From NCBI GenBank assembly GCA_031213475.1, contig JARUPZ010000035.1, forward strand, positions 3,028,953 to 3,092,952: a stretch of DNA of 64,000 nucleotides. Reading direction: 5' to 3'. The notes under the pieces are model-generated. The model made no database searches, was not told where the DNA came from, and saw nothing but the letters and a program-made list of their open reading frames with translations. Shown here one piece after another: positions 24,184 to 36,300 of the stretch (position 1 is its first letter; each line of letters opens with the position of its first letter). The DNA is from Nereocystis luetkeana. Lineage: Eukaryota; Sar; Phaeophyceae; Laminariales; Laminariaceae. The translations under genes were made by a program, and so were the position numbers.

Positions 24184-24697
24184 GGGGGGGATGTACTCGA
24201 TAGGAGATATGTACACGATCTCATGCATGGCCGTAGTCGTATGACCATAGACCCTCGCATCCCTACAATGCCGGGACGGAGCATGCCCGGTTTCACCGAC
24301 CAGGCAGACATTGCTTGCACCAAGCGCGAAGCACCGTGAGGTGTCTGGCGAGTCACATGAAGGGTGAGCTGCGTCCTACTAAGAACCGCTTATTATGAGG
24401 CCGACTGGATGACGGCTTCAATGAGTTGATTTAATTTCTGGTGTAGGCATTTCCAGAGACAGCGATGGGAGTACCATGTAACTGCCTGTTGGGTGCCTTA
24501 CCATAAACACAACGTGATACGATCATTCCCACGTGTGCGGAGTAAAGGTTGCTCACCTTGCACGAACGATCTAACTCGACAATCAGCTGCGACCGACCGC
24601 CAAAAACAAGAGAAAAAAAAGCGGCACCCTGGTTGTCTAGCTCACGTAGTGAGCGGCATGTTTTACAGTGGCGTTGCCAACCGACGCCAACCCAACC
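24184..24697 (-). mobile_element. C-tailed retroposon (family B), near full length
   Basis: A G run (its poly(C) tail on the other strand) is followed by TACTCGATAGGAGATATGTA, GCATGGCCGTAGTCGTATG and the full core, out to CCAACCGACGCCAACCCAAC. About 510 bp, comparable with 52,764-53,288 and 36,602-37,125. Confidence 0.9.
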
Positions 24698-24859
24698 GTC
24701 AAGCTTGGGGAGGGGGGGTTAACCCTCGGCCTCCCATCTGCTCTTCTAGTACTACAGGAATAACTTGTCACACACTAATGGCAGGTACACTACTTCCAAG
24801 TATTTTTTTACAAATTAACGTGGGTACAGACAGCAGCGTAGTTGTGAAGTGGATATTAC

Positions 24860-24968
24860 TATTACGGGGGACCCTAGTTAACAGGACCTATGGTGTACAT
24901 AAAAACCTATATATTTAACCATTTTTACTAACAACATTTGGTCCTGTTAACTATGGCCCCCCGTAATA
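24860..24968. mobile_element. MITE A copy 1
   Basis: TTACGGGGG...CCCCCGTAA inverted ends flanked by TA, interior TTAACCATTTTTACTAACAA, ending GGTCCTGTTAACTATGG. About 109 bp, near-perfect terminal palindrome. Confidence 0.9.
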
Positions 24969-25204
24969 ACCCCCTTGGGACTTATTTCAACGGGGGAGCA
25001 AATAGGCGACAAATAAATAAAATGGCGATTACAGCATCATCGGCCAAATGAAGCACTCGCCTGCTGGGCTGTAGAGGTTAGGGGACGATGTCCTACAAGT
25101 GTTGTGAGTGCCGAACTCGCATGCATGCAAGGAGAAGAGGGACGATACTCACACACCCCATCATGCTGCTCGTCGTGCTGCTGGGGTATTCAGGGAACAT
25201 CCGG

Positions 25205-25330
25205 GGTACATCCCCGGGTTTCCTATATGGTACATCCCCGGGTTTCCTATATGGTACATCCCCGGGTTTCCTATATGGTACATCCCCGGGTTTTTATCTG
25301 GATATGGATCATAGGAAACCCGGGGATGAC
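25205..25330. repeat. 24-bp tandem repeat with inverted partner
   Basis: Four units of GGTACATCCCCGGGTTTCCT plus ATAT, followed at 25,311 by the inverted piece ATAGGAAACCCGGGGATG. Confidence 0.9.
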
Positions 25331-25878
25331 TCCGGATGTCCCCTGACTACCGCATGCTGTGCGCCCACACTGCTCACCCCTTGGGCACCACGAAACAGAG
25401 GCCAAAATATCGAAAAAAAACTTGTTTATCAACCATCTATGTATGGCTAGTGAGAAGCTTCCAGCAACATGAGCAATGTCATGCTTCGCCCGTGTTGTGC
25501 GACTGCGAAGGGTGATCCCCCTGAGGGCCGCGACCATTTTTTTGGGACATTTACTACTTGAAAATGGTCTGGGAACCTTTTTTTCGGTAGTGTAGCGGGT
25601 TTAATTGTAATTCAGGCCCCGATTCCCCAACCACGCAGTGGGCGATGGTGCTGTGTTCGTCATCACTTGCTGCCAATATTTCCCTCTGGAAGTCCTAACC
25701 TCGGGCAGCAGACAGTTTGATGGAAACCACACTCTTAGTATTGATTCTCGTATTATTTTGTGGTCGCAACACGTGGGGCCCGAAAGGAAAAAAAAAAAAC
25801 TTGACGAGACAAAAAAATCCATCCATCCATTTATAACCTCCTCATTCATCCCTCAAGTATCATACAATATAAGTACCA

Positions 25879-26007
25879 TCTGAACACATCGCATCGCCCG
25901 CATAGTCTACACATATAATACCCGCACCGTTTGGGCTGGCTCCAAGCACCGCTGCTGGCAAAAGCCCCTCCATCGCGATACATGCCGTAGATGTCTGCAA
26001 GGACAAA
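25879..26007 (-). CDS. Possible exon, unassigned
   Basis: On the - strand a pyrimidine tract ending CCTTGCAG precedes ACATCTACGGC. One frame reads MEGLLPAAVLGASPNGAG and reaches a possible donor at GATG before GTACTT or a nearby stop. Another frame is also open. It could be a 3' exon of the large gene or chance; nothing confirms it. Confidence 0.2.
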
Positions 26008-26346
26008 AAAAAAATAGGAATCGCGTCTGTCTTACCGTGCATGCATGCTGCAATCAAGCTCCGCTGCCGCGCGACACAACAAGCGAGCGCACGCACCGGC
26101 CTGCAGCGAGCGCGGGGGGGGGGGTGGGGCTTGCCATCACTGAGAGAAGCAGCAGGAAAAAATGCCCGCAACAGCAGCAACAGCAACAGTAACAATAACA
26201 ACTGTGCTACTACCTGCACTACCACTGCTACGAGTACTACCACCGCCGCCGCCACTACCACTCCCGAAGGACAAGCCGAGTTTCTATCCCAATAGGATGG
26301 AAACGAGGGGAGGTAGGGTTGAAGTAGAGTATGGGGCTAAGGTAGG

Positions 26347-26482
26347 AGATAGGGGGGGGGGGGGGGGGGGGTATACTCGATAGGAGAGATGTACTCGATC
26401 TCATGCATGGCCGTAGTCGTATGACCATAGACCCTGGGGGCGTACTCAATTGTTGCTTGCCTTAGTCATTTGACCATGGGGG
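26347..26482 (-). mobile_element. Two abutting C-tail ends (family B, then LINE)
   Basis: A long G run, then the B terminus TACTCGATAGGAGAGATGTA through GTATGACCATAGACC, another G run, and the LINE terminus CGTACTCAATTGTTGCTTGC. Confidence 0.75.
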
Positions 26483-26636
26483 GGAGGGAGGGCTACCATG
26501 TTATTATTACAAAACGATTTACATCACGGAGCCTCAAGGGGCACTTCCAGTTTCTCACGCCACCCCACAACAGCGTCCACAGACAGCCCCCCCCCGATAG
26601 GGTGGGACATCGAAGAAACTAATCAGAGCTGAACCG

Positions 26637-26712
26637 ATCCGAATCGAACCAAACCGAACCGAACCGAACCGAACCGAACCGAACCGAACCGAACCGGACC
26701 GAACCGAACAAA
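26637..26712. repeat. (GAACC)n pentanucleotide satellite
   Basis: About a dozen tandem CCGAA/GAACC units with few changes. Confidence 0.95.
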
Positions 26713-28207
26713 ACCCAAGCCACAAAAAAAAAGACGCCGAACCAAACCACCAAAAGAAAAATCATATTCGAACGTAGTGTTGGCATATGAGTGTAAGTAG
26801 AGGCAGATTTACGTACGTACGTGCGTGCGCGAAAAAAAGTCTATCGGAACCACAGGACTAAAAGAGTACTCGTTACGTACGAGTATAGATTAGTCTTAAG
26901 TATAGTTAGTAGAGACAAGAGCAGGTTTCACATTCGCAGTTGGTACGCAACAAGTAAGCAAAGGTTCTCGTGCTGAGAAACTGTTGGCGCACCCCAGTAT
27001 CTTCTATAACAACCCTTCATGAACCGCCCTCGTGGTGTCGGTCGAGAGCCACCAAACAACCGAACGTTAGCAGCTCGGCGACCAACACGATGGGTTGTAT
27101 TTCAGGGAAAACATACTATGCCTACCGCGCGTGCCGATTCTACACGAGCAGGCCAGACCACTACGTACAGACTGGCCGGCGCTTGAGGGTTATTTTCGTG
27201 TTGAGCTCTAGAAAAGGAAACAGGGGAGAACTCCAACAGCAAACGCGTGCTTCTGCTGCTGCTCTCTCACCCAACGAACACCCCAAAAGAACCGATCGAT
27301 CGAACAAGTCTTTTTGTACTGGTATGACATATACCTGGTGTATCACAACAGACCGGGGGGGGAGGGGGAGACAAGACAGTCAAGATGACCATGCACGGCA
27401 TGTGGCTCGGCGATCATCGGCACTACCAAACGGCCGCCCAAAAGCACAATAGCCGAAAAACAAGAACAAAATACATATCAAACACCGTACAACCGCACCG
27501 GCACGTGGTTTACATCCCTGCTCCCCTTCCCTCCCACCGTCAGCCAAAAAAAAAAAAGGTCAGGTCGACAAAAGGACGAGGTCCTGCACGCGCCATTAAC
27601 GGACGAAACACAAACTTACAAGTAGTCAACCAATCAACCACCGACAAAACAATTAGCCAGCCATAACACCATAAAATCAACCTACAGAACAACCACCAAT
27701 CAGTCAGGCAGGCAGCCACACTACAAGCCAACCAAATAACCAAATAAGCAGGCAGCCACGCAACACAACCAATCGACCAATTTCCCACGCTGTCAGGAAA
27801 ACAAAACAAACGTAAGCCAAGCAAATGGCACGCCAATGATACACGCGAGCACCGAGCCCCGGCGGGGCCGGTCGATCGATGAAACACATCACACACACGC
27901 GATTTACGCGCGCAACGTAGCGGTTGCATCAGCAGCAGCACAGCAACAGTAGCAGCAGCTGTAGCAGCAAACAGCAGCAGTAGCGGCAGCAATACGAGCA
28001 GCAACAGCCGCAGAAGCAATACGAGCAGCAACAGCCGCAGTAGCAATACGAGCGGAGGCAGCAGCAGCAGCAAAAACAATAACCTTCAAAAGACTCCAAG
28101 AGCCACATATGAGGGGGTGGGGGGGGGACAAAAACGAAACTGAACGCCTTGCAGTCCCTTCTCCTTCCCCAGCTCTCCCTCACCCCCTGCCCTCCCCCCC
28201 CCCCCCC

Positions 28208-29005
28208 CTATCCCCGTCGATAACGCCACACGCTCCAAACCCGGGCCCTCTGCCACTTCCCGCTTTCCCGCGGCCTCCCCCCCCCTCCCCCCGCCCCCCC
28301 CGTCTCCCCCTTCGGACCCGCGCCACACACATGCTCCCCACGCAAGCCCCAACCATCAGCAGTTCGCGCCGCGGCATCACCAACGGCACAAGCCACGTCT
28401 ACCGCTTCTGGTTCGCCTTGCCCCACCCGGTCCCCCCTCCCCCCTCCCCCCGGCGGAGGCGGTGGGGGCAGTCCCGCCGTCGCCATCCGACACCGCTCCC
28501 TGAGAGCGCTCCACGCTACGCTCCCGTACATCCAGACCCCGGAGCAACCGGTCGGGCCCGGACACAGGCCGTGCGGGGTTTCCACCGACAGGGCGAGGGA
28601 TTTTCCCCAAGCTTCCATTACTTCGTCCGCGCTTCTCCGCTCCGACAGAGGACCAATATGTTCATCGCGGCGACCATCACCACCACCACCACCACCACCC
28701 TTACGACTATCGCTATCGTCATTAGAGGCACGGACGTTGCCTCTGCGGTCATCATCCCCATAATTGATATTGCCGCCGCCGCCGTCGTCGCCGTTGTCGT
28801 CATCTACGCCGCCGTGAGCCCGTGCATCATCATCTTCACCGCCAGACTTGTCGTAGTCCATACCACCACCATCATCACCGTCCACCTGAATCCCGTCACC
28901 GCCGGAGGAGGTGCCCGCGATCGCGCGAAGCATTCGGGAGCCCGGCGGGGCCCAGTCCAAGCCCGGGATGGGTTTGGGGGCGTAACCTTCGTTCACCAAA
29001 GCAAC
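28208..29005 (-). CDS. Gene 2, exon 13 (terminal as read)
   Basis: Acceptor TGCCGCCTCGCAG, then VALVNEGYAPKPIPGLDW in phase 0. An Asp/Gly-rich linker follows, then ADEVMEAWGKSLALSVETP and CSGVWMYGSVAWSALRERC. The last 90 codons are Gly/Pro rich and may really be intron or UTR if a donor was missed; the stop is at 28,208. Confidence 0.65.
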   Translation of the reverse strand, partial: VALVNEGYAPKPIPGLDWAPPGSRMLRAIAGTSSGGDGIQVDGDDGGGMDYDKSGGEDDDARAHGGVDDDNGDDGGGGNINYGDDDRRGNVRASNDDSDSRKGGGGGGGDGRRDEHIGPLSERRSADEVMEAWGKSLALSVETPHGLCPGPTGCSGVWMYGSVAWSALRERCRMATAGLPPPPPPGGGGRGDRVGQGEPEAVDVACAVGDAAARTADGWGLRGEHVCGAGPKGETGGAGGGGGRPRESGKWQRARVWSVWRYRRG

Positions 29006-30238
29006 CTGCGAGGCGGCAGGGTCGGTTTAGGTGGAAAAAGAAACACACACACGTCGGGTATATCAGATCCAGTCCCCACTTCATGATCTATAGATATTTC
29101 GCGGAAAAACGATACCCCTGAATTACACGATCTGCATGACCTGTGTCTTTCGCGGCAGACATGTCCTTGACTTTTAACACGATCTGTGTCATGGTTGCCG
29201 GGTGGGATCTATCTGTACGGAACCGCCCCTGCGTACAATGTTTTGCGGGCGGGGATCTGTATGATACAGCTCTTGCGCAATACCCAGAAACCTCACAACG
29301 GAAAAATTAAGGGTGTAGAAGACCCAAGTACAGTAGATCGTACTATAGACGATCCACATCGTCATCATTTAGATGGTCTACTGTATACCGCCATTTATAT
29401 GATCTATAGTATATTGAGGTCTGTCCCATCTGTGGAAGAGTTGTTGCTGTTGTTTCGGACGAGGTCACATACCAGGCGTTTTCGAGGGGGGGGGGGGGGG
29501 GCGGCGGTGTACCCGATATCATACATGGCCGTAGTCGTATGACCACAGATCCTCGCACCCCTACAATGCCGGGACGGAGCACGTTGGGTTTTCACCGACC
29601 AGGCATATACATTGCTTGCACCAAGCGCCAAGCGCCGTCAGGTCTTAGGCGAGTCGCATGAAGGGCGAGCTGCATCCTACTAAGAACCGCTTGTGAGGCA
29701 GGCTTGCGTACGACAGCTCCAACGAGTTGATTTGTTTTTCGGTGTGGCCACTTCCACAGACAGCACTACTAATAGTATGTAACTGCGTGATCGCGAGTCG
29801 GCCCTGGAACAGGTGAGGGTTGTGTCCCTGCTTCGGTGAACTGAGTACAGGCAGTTGCAGTGGAAGTAATACTGTAGTAGTTGCGACGGAATACAGTATT
29901 ACGGGGGACCATAGTTAATAGGACCAAATATTGTTAGTAAAAATGGTTAAATATGTAGGTTTTTATGTACACCATAGGTCCTATTAACTATGGTCCCCCG
30001 TAATAGTAGTTGCAGTGGAAGTACTAGTATTACGGGGGACCATAGTTAATAGGACCTATGGTATTCATAAAAAACTATATACTTAACCATTTTTACTAAC
30101 AAAATTTGGTCCTATTAACTACGGTCCCCCGTAATAGTAGCAATGGTACAGTAGTAGTAGCAGTAGTAGTTGCAGCAGTAGTAGTAGTAGTAGTAGCAGC
30201 AGAAGCAGGAGTAGTAGTAGTAGTAGTAGCAGCAGCAG

Positions 30239-30324
<86 letters not shown>

Positions 30325-30325
30325 A

Positions 30326-30359
<34 letters not shown>

Positions 30360-33300
30360 CGGATAAATAGTATTAGTACAGTAGCATTAGTGTTAGAAGT
30401 GCAATTAGTAGTAGCAGTAGCAGTAAAAGTTGTAGCACTGCTGTAACACCGAGTAGCTGTAGTTGCAACATAGTACCTGGTACATACGACGCAGTATTGA
30501 CGGAGCAAGTACACCAAAAGTGCTGTTGTAGTAGCCCTAGAACACAATACCAGCCGTACGAGTACACCATCGTACCCGGTGTTATACCTGGTACCCTGGT
30601 AGTGCGTAGTCGTCTAAATACCAGCATCAGCAACAGGTTTATCTGGTGACAAAGGCACATGTCGGACAGGTCACGATCTTCCTAATATAATCTGTAGACC
30701 ATATATATAGAACTACATACTTAGATCACAACCCCTGAGCGTGCTCGGTTGGTGCATCCCTCGCCTCTCAGAGCTCCCACTTCCAAACCGCCTCCTTTCA
30801 TTACTTGCCGGACCTTTCCAGCAGTTCTTTGTTTTCTCGGCCATTTCTTCCTTTTTTCTTCTTTCGCTTCGTGTGCGTGCGTGTTCTCCGAGCACGGCAT
30901 CGCGGAAGGACCCGGCACCGTCGCGGGTATCAGCGGGTGCTGGCGGGTAGAGGGGGGGTTGCAAGGAGCGCGGTCGCCGCTTTCGTGCCTAGGCGTCGCG
31001 TGTGCCTCGAGACACGAGGGATGCATGAACGGGCTTTGTCTGGCTTCGATTTATGATTGTTGATAGAGTATGTACGAGTTTATAAAGGTCGTTCAGGAGA
31101 GCAAGATACTATTCAAGCGGTGCTTATGTTTGCGACCACGCTGAAGTTGAAAGAGGGAGGTGTGCAGTTTGAACACCAACGTTATCGAGCTGGCGAACGA
31201 CGGCCACGGTGAGCACCGGGCTTCACGCGAGGCGGACGACGGGGCTGATTGTGGCAGAGAGTGATATAAGCTTTACCCGGACCGAATCGGTATCGAGGTG
31301 GTCGCGAGAGGGGCGGGCGGCGTACGAGGCTGAGAGAGAAGCTCTTCTGTGCGATTTTTTTCTTTTCTTCTTTTTGACCGGGTGCAAGGTGCTCCAATCA
31401 GGCAGCTTTTCATTACTACTTGCCGGACCTTTCCAGCAGTTCTTGGTTTTCTCCATTTCTCTTGGCACGTCCTTTCTTCCTTTTTTCGTCTTTCGTTTCG
31501 TGTGCGTGCGTGTACTCCGAGTACGGCACGGCGGGAGAGCCCGGCGCCGTCGCAGGTGTCCGCGGGTGCTGGCGGGTAGAGAGGAGGTTGCAAGGAGCGC
31601 GGTCGCCGCTTTCGTGCCTAGGCGTCGCGTGTGCCTCGAGACACGAGGGATGCATGAACGGGCTTTGTCTGGCTTCGATTTATGATTGTTGATAGAGTAT
31701 GTACGAGTTTATAAAGGTCGTTCAGGAGAGCAAGATACTATTCAAGCGGTGCTTATTTTTGCGACCACGCTGAAGTTGAAAGAAGGAGGTGTGCAGTTTT
31801 AACACCAACGTTATCGAGCTGGCGAACGACGGCCACGGTGAGCACCGGGCTTCACGCGAGGCGGACGACGGGGCTGATTGTGGCAGAGAGTGATAGAAGC
31901 TTTACCCGGACCGAATCGGTAGCGAGGTGGTCGCGAGAGGGGCAGACGGCGTACGAGGCTGAGAGAGAAGCTCTTCTGTGCGGTTTTTTATTTTCTTCTT
32001 TTTGACCGGGTGCAAGGTGCTCCAATCAGGCAGAAAATTATTACACGAGAGGGGACGGGGTTTTTTTTCCCTTTCCGAGTTTTCGGTTTCATTTACATTT
32101 GTTTTGCTGCTGTGCCGTGCTGTGCTTTCGCCTTCTTCCTACATACGAGTACAGACATAAGAGTATATCGAAAGAAGAAAATAAGTACAGACAGCAGTAT
32201 CCTACCTGGGGTATGTACGTACGTACGACATCCGCGACGCGAAGCGCATATGTGGCATTCGAGCTGGCGTCGGAGCTGTTTGTTCCTGAAGCATGGCGGC
32301 GGGACTCTTGGCATTATCAAGTCGCCGGTTTGCAATTACGACCTAAACTCAATCGTGGACCTCTGTCACTTCGCATAATTTGATGTACTTTTTTCCTTCC
32401 AGAGCGAGCGTAGCGGGCGGCGTAGGCCGCCCGCGGAGCGAAGCGCCTTGTATACCCTATCATAACCTGCAGTTACGATTATGTTGTGCAGGATCTGTAT
32501 AGTACAGATCCAACCCAGGAAACATGCCCTTAGATAATGCAGAGTGTGTATACGGATAGCCCCACCCGGCAACATGAGCTACAGTAGATCATACAGATCA
32601 GGACTGATCTATCTGCCCCGAAAGATCTAGATCATGATCTATCTGTAGATGTGTAGATGATCTGTCCGATGTGTGAACTACTGCCATCCTATATATCTGG
32701 CTTGAAATATCTAGATCATGATCTATGTGTAGATCATCTTCAAAGCTAAAAAAAAGCCACGCATGTGCAGCCAGTTAACACGCCACAAATATATTGCGCT
32801 CCATACCGGTATGTAACAGATGGTACCAACTACCAGGCACAGGGTAGCTCTCCCTACACATCACCACGGGCTGGCACACCATAAGAGTCAGAACCCACAT
32901 CGGACCCACGAACCGTGCACAGAGTACAGAGTAACGGTCTCTATATACTACCGGTATGTATGCGCCATCCAACAATACCGGCACTATATATAGCGGCAAC
33001 CGGCACTAACTACGCCGCAAACTAACGGTTTCACAGACACTATATATAGCGGGCAGCCGGCACTACTACTCAACCGGCACTATGAGAGGGACGACTATTA
33101 CGGGGGACCATAGTAAATAGGACCGAATATTGTCAGTAAAAATAGCGATATATACAGGTTTTTGTGTGTACCGTAGGTCCTATTTACTATGGTCCCCCAC
33201 AATATTGCATCCCCCTATTAACATGATGTTTACGCTAACATGTTTCTCTGGTGCCCCTACTTTCGTAGAGCCACAAAGGTCCCAAGTGATGTGGTAGCTT

Positions 33301-36300
33301 TGACCCGCTACCGAGGGCTGCACTTTTACTTTCCGCCATATAGGGCTAGGAGAGAGCCCTCCACGTTGGGCTAGCAGCGTGGAGAAGAGAGAGATCGAGG
33401 GTAAAGTTCGGACGGGCAAACAAGGCCTGTCTCGACTTCAAGGAGGCTCGGGTTATTAAGCCGAGTTCTCCCGGTTCTCGGAAAGATTCTCAGATGTGAT
33501 GACACACACTTCTGGTGTATCTTCCATGGGTACATGTGCGACGACCATTCTACGAACCTTTCCCGAAACCTGTCCTCCACATTTCCCCCGGAAAATATAA
33601 GAAGTACAGTCGTGCCGATTGATACTTGTAACTGTCGTCTACTGTGTGCCGCTTGTGGAAGACGTGACAAAAAACAGCGCTTTTTCGAGATTTTCAGTCC
33701 GACGGGGCGGATCTCAGGCTTCAGATTTAAAAAAAATAAGGCATGCCCTAATAAGGCATTCCCTAACAAGGTACCTGGTATGCCTTAATAAGGTATACCC
33801 TAATAATGCACTCCCTAATGAGGCATGCCCTAGTAAAGCATTCCCTAACAAGGTACCAGGTATCTGGTATGCCTCAATAAGGTATACCCTAATAATGCAC
33901 TCCCTAATGAGGCATGCCCTAGTAAGGCATGCCCGAATCAGGCATGCCCTATCAAGGTACTCCCTGACAGGGCATGCCCTAAAAAGGTTTATCCTAGCAA
34001 GGCACTCCGTAACAAGGCGCCCCCTAAAAAGGCATACCCTAGTAAGGCATGACCTACTGTAGTAAGGCATGACCTAGGACTAGTAAGGCACTCCCTAAAG
34101 AGGCATGCGCTACTAAGGCATGCGCAAATGAAGCACTTCCTAATAAGGCACTCCCTAATTAGGTACTCCCTAATAAGGTACTCCCTAATTAGGTACTCCC
34201 TAATAAGGCACTCCCTATTAAGGCATGCCCAATAGGGCAGGCCCTAATAAGGTACTCCCAATTACGGCATGCCCTCATTGGCATTCCCTAATAAGGCACT
34301 CCCTACTAAGGCATGCCCTAATACGGCAGGGCATGCCTTAATAAGGCATATCCTAATAAGGCATGCCCTGATAAGGCATGCCCTATAAAGGTATATCCTA
34401 GTAAGACATGCCCTAGTAAGGCATATCCTAATAAGGCACTCCCTAATAAGGCATGACCTATATTTTAGGCGCCCGCGCAAAGCAGCATACAAAGCATGTC
34501 CGCTGCACCCGCTGTGCCACCCCCCAGATGGTAAGCCACGCGCGAGGCAGTTACACAGCAGTATACCCAATGCGGTCTCTGAAAGTTGCCAGCGCCACAA
34601 CACAAACCAATAATTTCGACGTTGTCATCCACATGCATGAAACTCCGCCTCACCAGCGGTTCTGAGCACTAACAGGATGCTGCTAACCCTTCATGCGAAT
34701 CACTGAACACCTCACGGCGCTTCGCGCTCGGTGCAAGCAACCAATGTCCACCTGGTCGGCAAAAACCCGACGTGCTCCGTCCCGGCATTGCAAGGAAGCG
34801 AGCGTCTATGGTCATACAACTACGGCCCTGCATGACAACAGTCCCACCCCCCACCCCCCCCCCCTCGCCCGCCTCTTACCTTAAGCCAGATGTAAAAATT
34901 CGGGTCGGGCTGAGCGCCTGAGAACAAGGGGATGACGTGACTGTGAACCCCAGCATCCGCGAACGCCTCCAGTGCCGCCAGTCCATCCGGGTCGGCGTGA
35001 CCGCCGGAGAAATAGGACACGTCAAGGGGACCCCAGTCCCACTCGAACTCCCTCAAAATTTCGGCAATCTTTTAGCCATGTAATTGTTTTTTGTTTATTT
35101 TTTGGGGTATGCGAATTGCATAAGTGCACAGAGCACGTTGGATAACGCGAGGAACGGAACAGCGAAAGGCCGCGACGAGCGAAAAGGGAGGGGAGGGGGG
35201 AGGGGGGAGGAGGAAAGCAACATTTTTCAAAAATGTTTTTTTTTGTCGCGAAAAACCTTTGTTTTTTCTTCATTAAATCGATTTTTTCAATAAAAAGTTT
35301 GACGATGGTGGCCGTCTACTGAAGATATAAAACAAAACAAACGAACAAACGAACGAATCAACAAACGGGAACATATTCGCACGAAAGCCGATGTAGTTTC
35401 GTACGCGCCGGATACGGAACACGAACCCCGATATGGTCTTCGACAAACAACGCACGAACCACAAGACATGCAGATACATGCAGTCGCAAAAACAAACCAA
35501 ACCAAACCGAACCGAAACAAAAAGATCGAAAAAAAAAGAAAAAAGAAAAAGAAAAAAGAAGACAGAACCCAATCATGTTTCATCTACTGTAGCCCCACCC
35601 CCCCTCCCCCCCATCCCCCCTCCCCCCCCTTTCACTCTCCCTCCCCCCCTACACTCTCTCCCCCTCCCGCTATCCTAGGAGATAGATGGTGGCCACAGGC
35701 GGCGAAACAGGAAGGGGATAAAAGATTAGCAAAATAGCAAAAAGTTTCTATGTAATATATGGGAAAAACGTAATGAGTGTCCAATTGTTGGAGGTGTCTC
35801 TATTAGGAGTAGGAACGGTGCTCCGTCTCGAAAGGGATGCGTGATCAATGATCAAATGACTAAGGCGAGCAACAAATGAGTACGCCCCCCCCACCCCCCT
35901 GAGACAGCAGAAAACAAATAAATTCATTGACGCTGTTATTTATCCACACGCAATAAAATCCGCCTCAAAACCGGTTCCTACTGTAGTAGGATGCAGCTCG
36001 CCTTTCATGCGACTCGCCCAACACACACGCTTCGCTTCGCTTCGCGCTTGGTGCAAGCAATCAACGCCTGTCTGGGTCGGTAAAAACCCGACATGCCCCG
36101 TCCCCGACACTGTAGGGATGCGAGCGAGGTATAGGGTCTAAGGTAATACGACTACGGCCACACGTGACATCGAGTACACCCCCCTCCCCCCCCCCGTCCA
36201 CCCACTCACCACGGCGCTTCCTGCGGCACCCGCGTGCAGAGCCAGTCTCAGCTCGACAGTGTCCCCCATGTACTGTGCCGTTGCGAGAGACCTGAGTGTC

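Larger units (their letters stand above)
24969..28207. other. Gene-poor stretch between the retroposons and the large gene
   Basis: Holds a 24-bp tandem repeat (25,205-25,293), G runs, a GAACC satellite (26,637-26,712) and GCA/CAA runs (27,920-28,080). Apart from a weak possible exon at 25,879-26,007 I see no gene. Confidence 0.6.

Noticed and set aside
25088-25450. Frame with repeated SPGFLYGT peptides
   Set aside because: All three frames are open because the unit is 24 bp; nothing else supports a gene.
26970-27452. 160-codon + strand frame
   Set aside because: No conserved motif, splice partner or codon bias; probably chance.
27540-28079. 179-codon Leu/Trp-rich - strand frame resembling a membrane protein
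   Set aside because: Built on GCA/CAA repeats and CAACCACC runs; composition is repeat-driven and no splice or start evidence exists.
30106-30547. Open frames of Val or Leu runs
   Set aside because: Direct translation of the TAG microsatellite.
33730-34462. CRISPR-like spaced repeats
   Set aside because: No constant spacer length, repeats too short and degenerate, and the host is eukaryotic.
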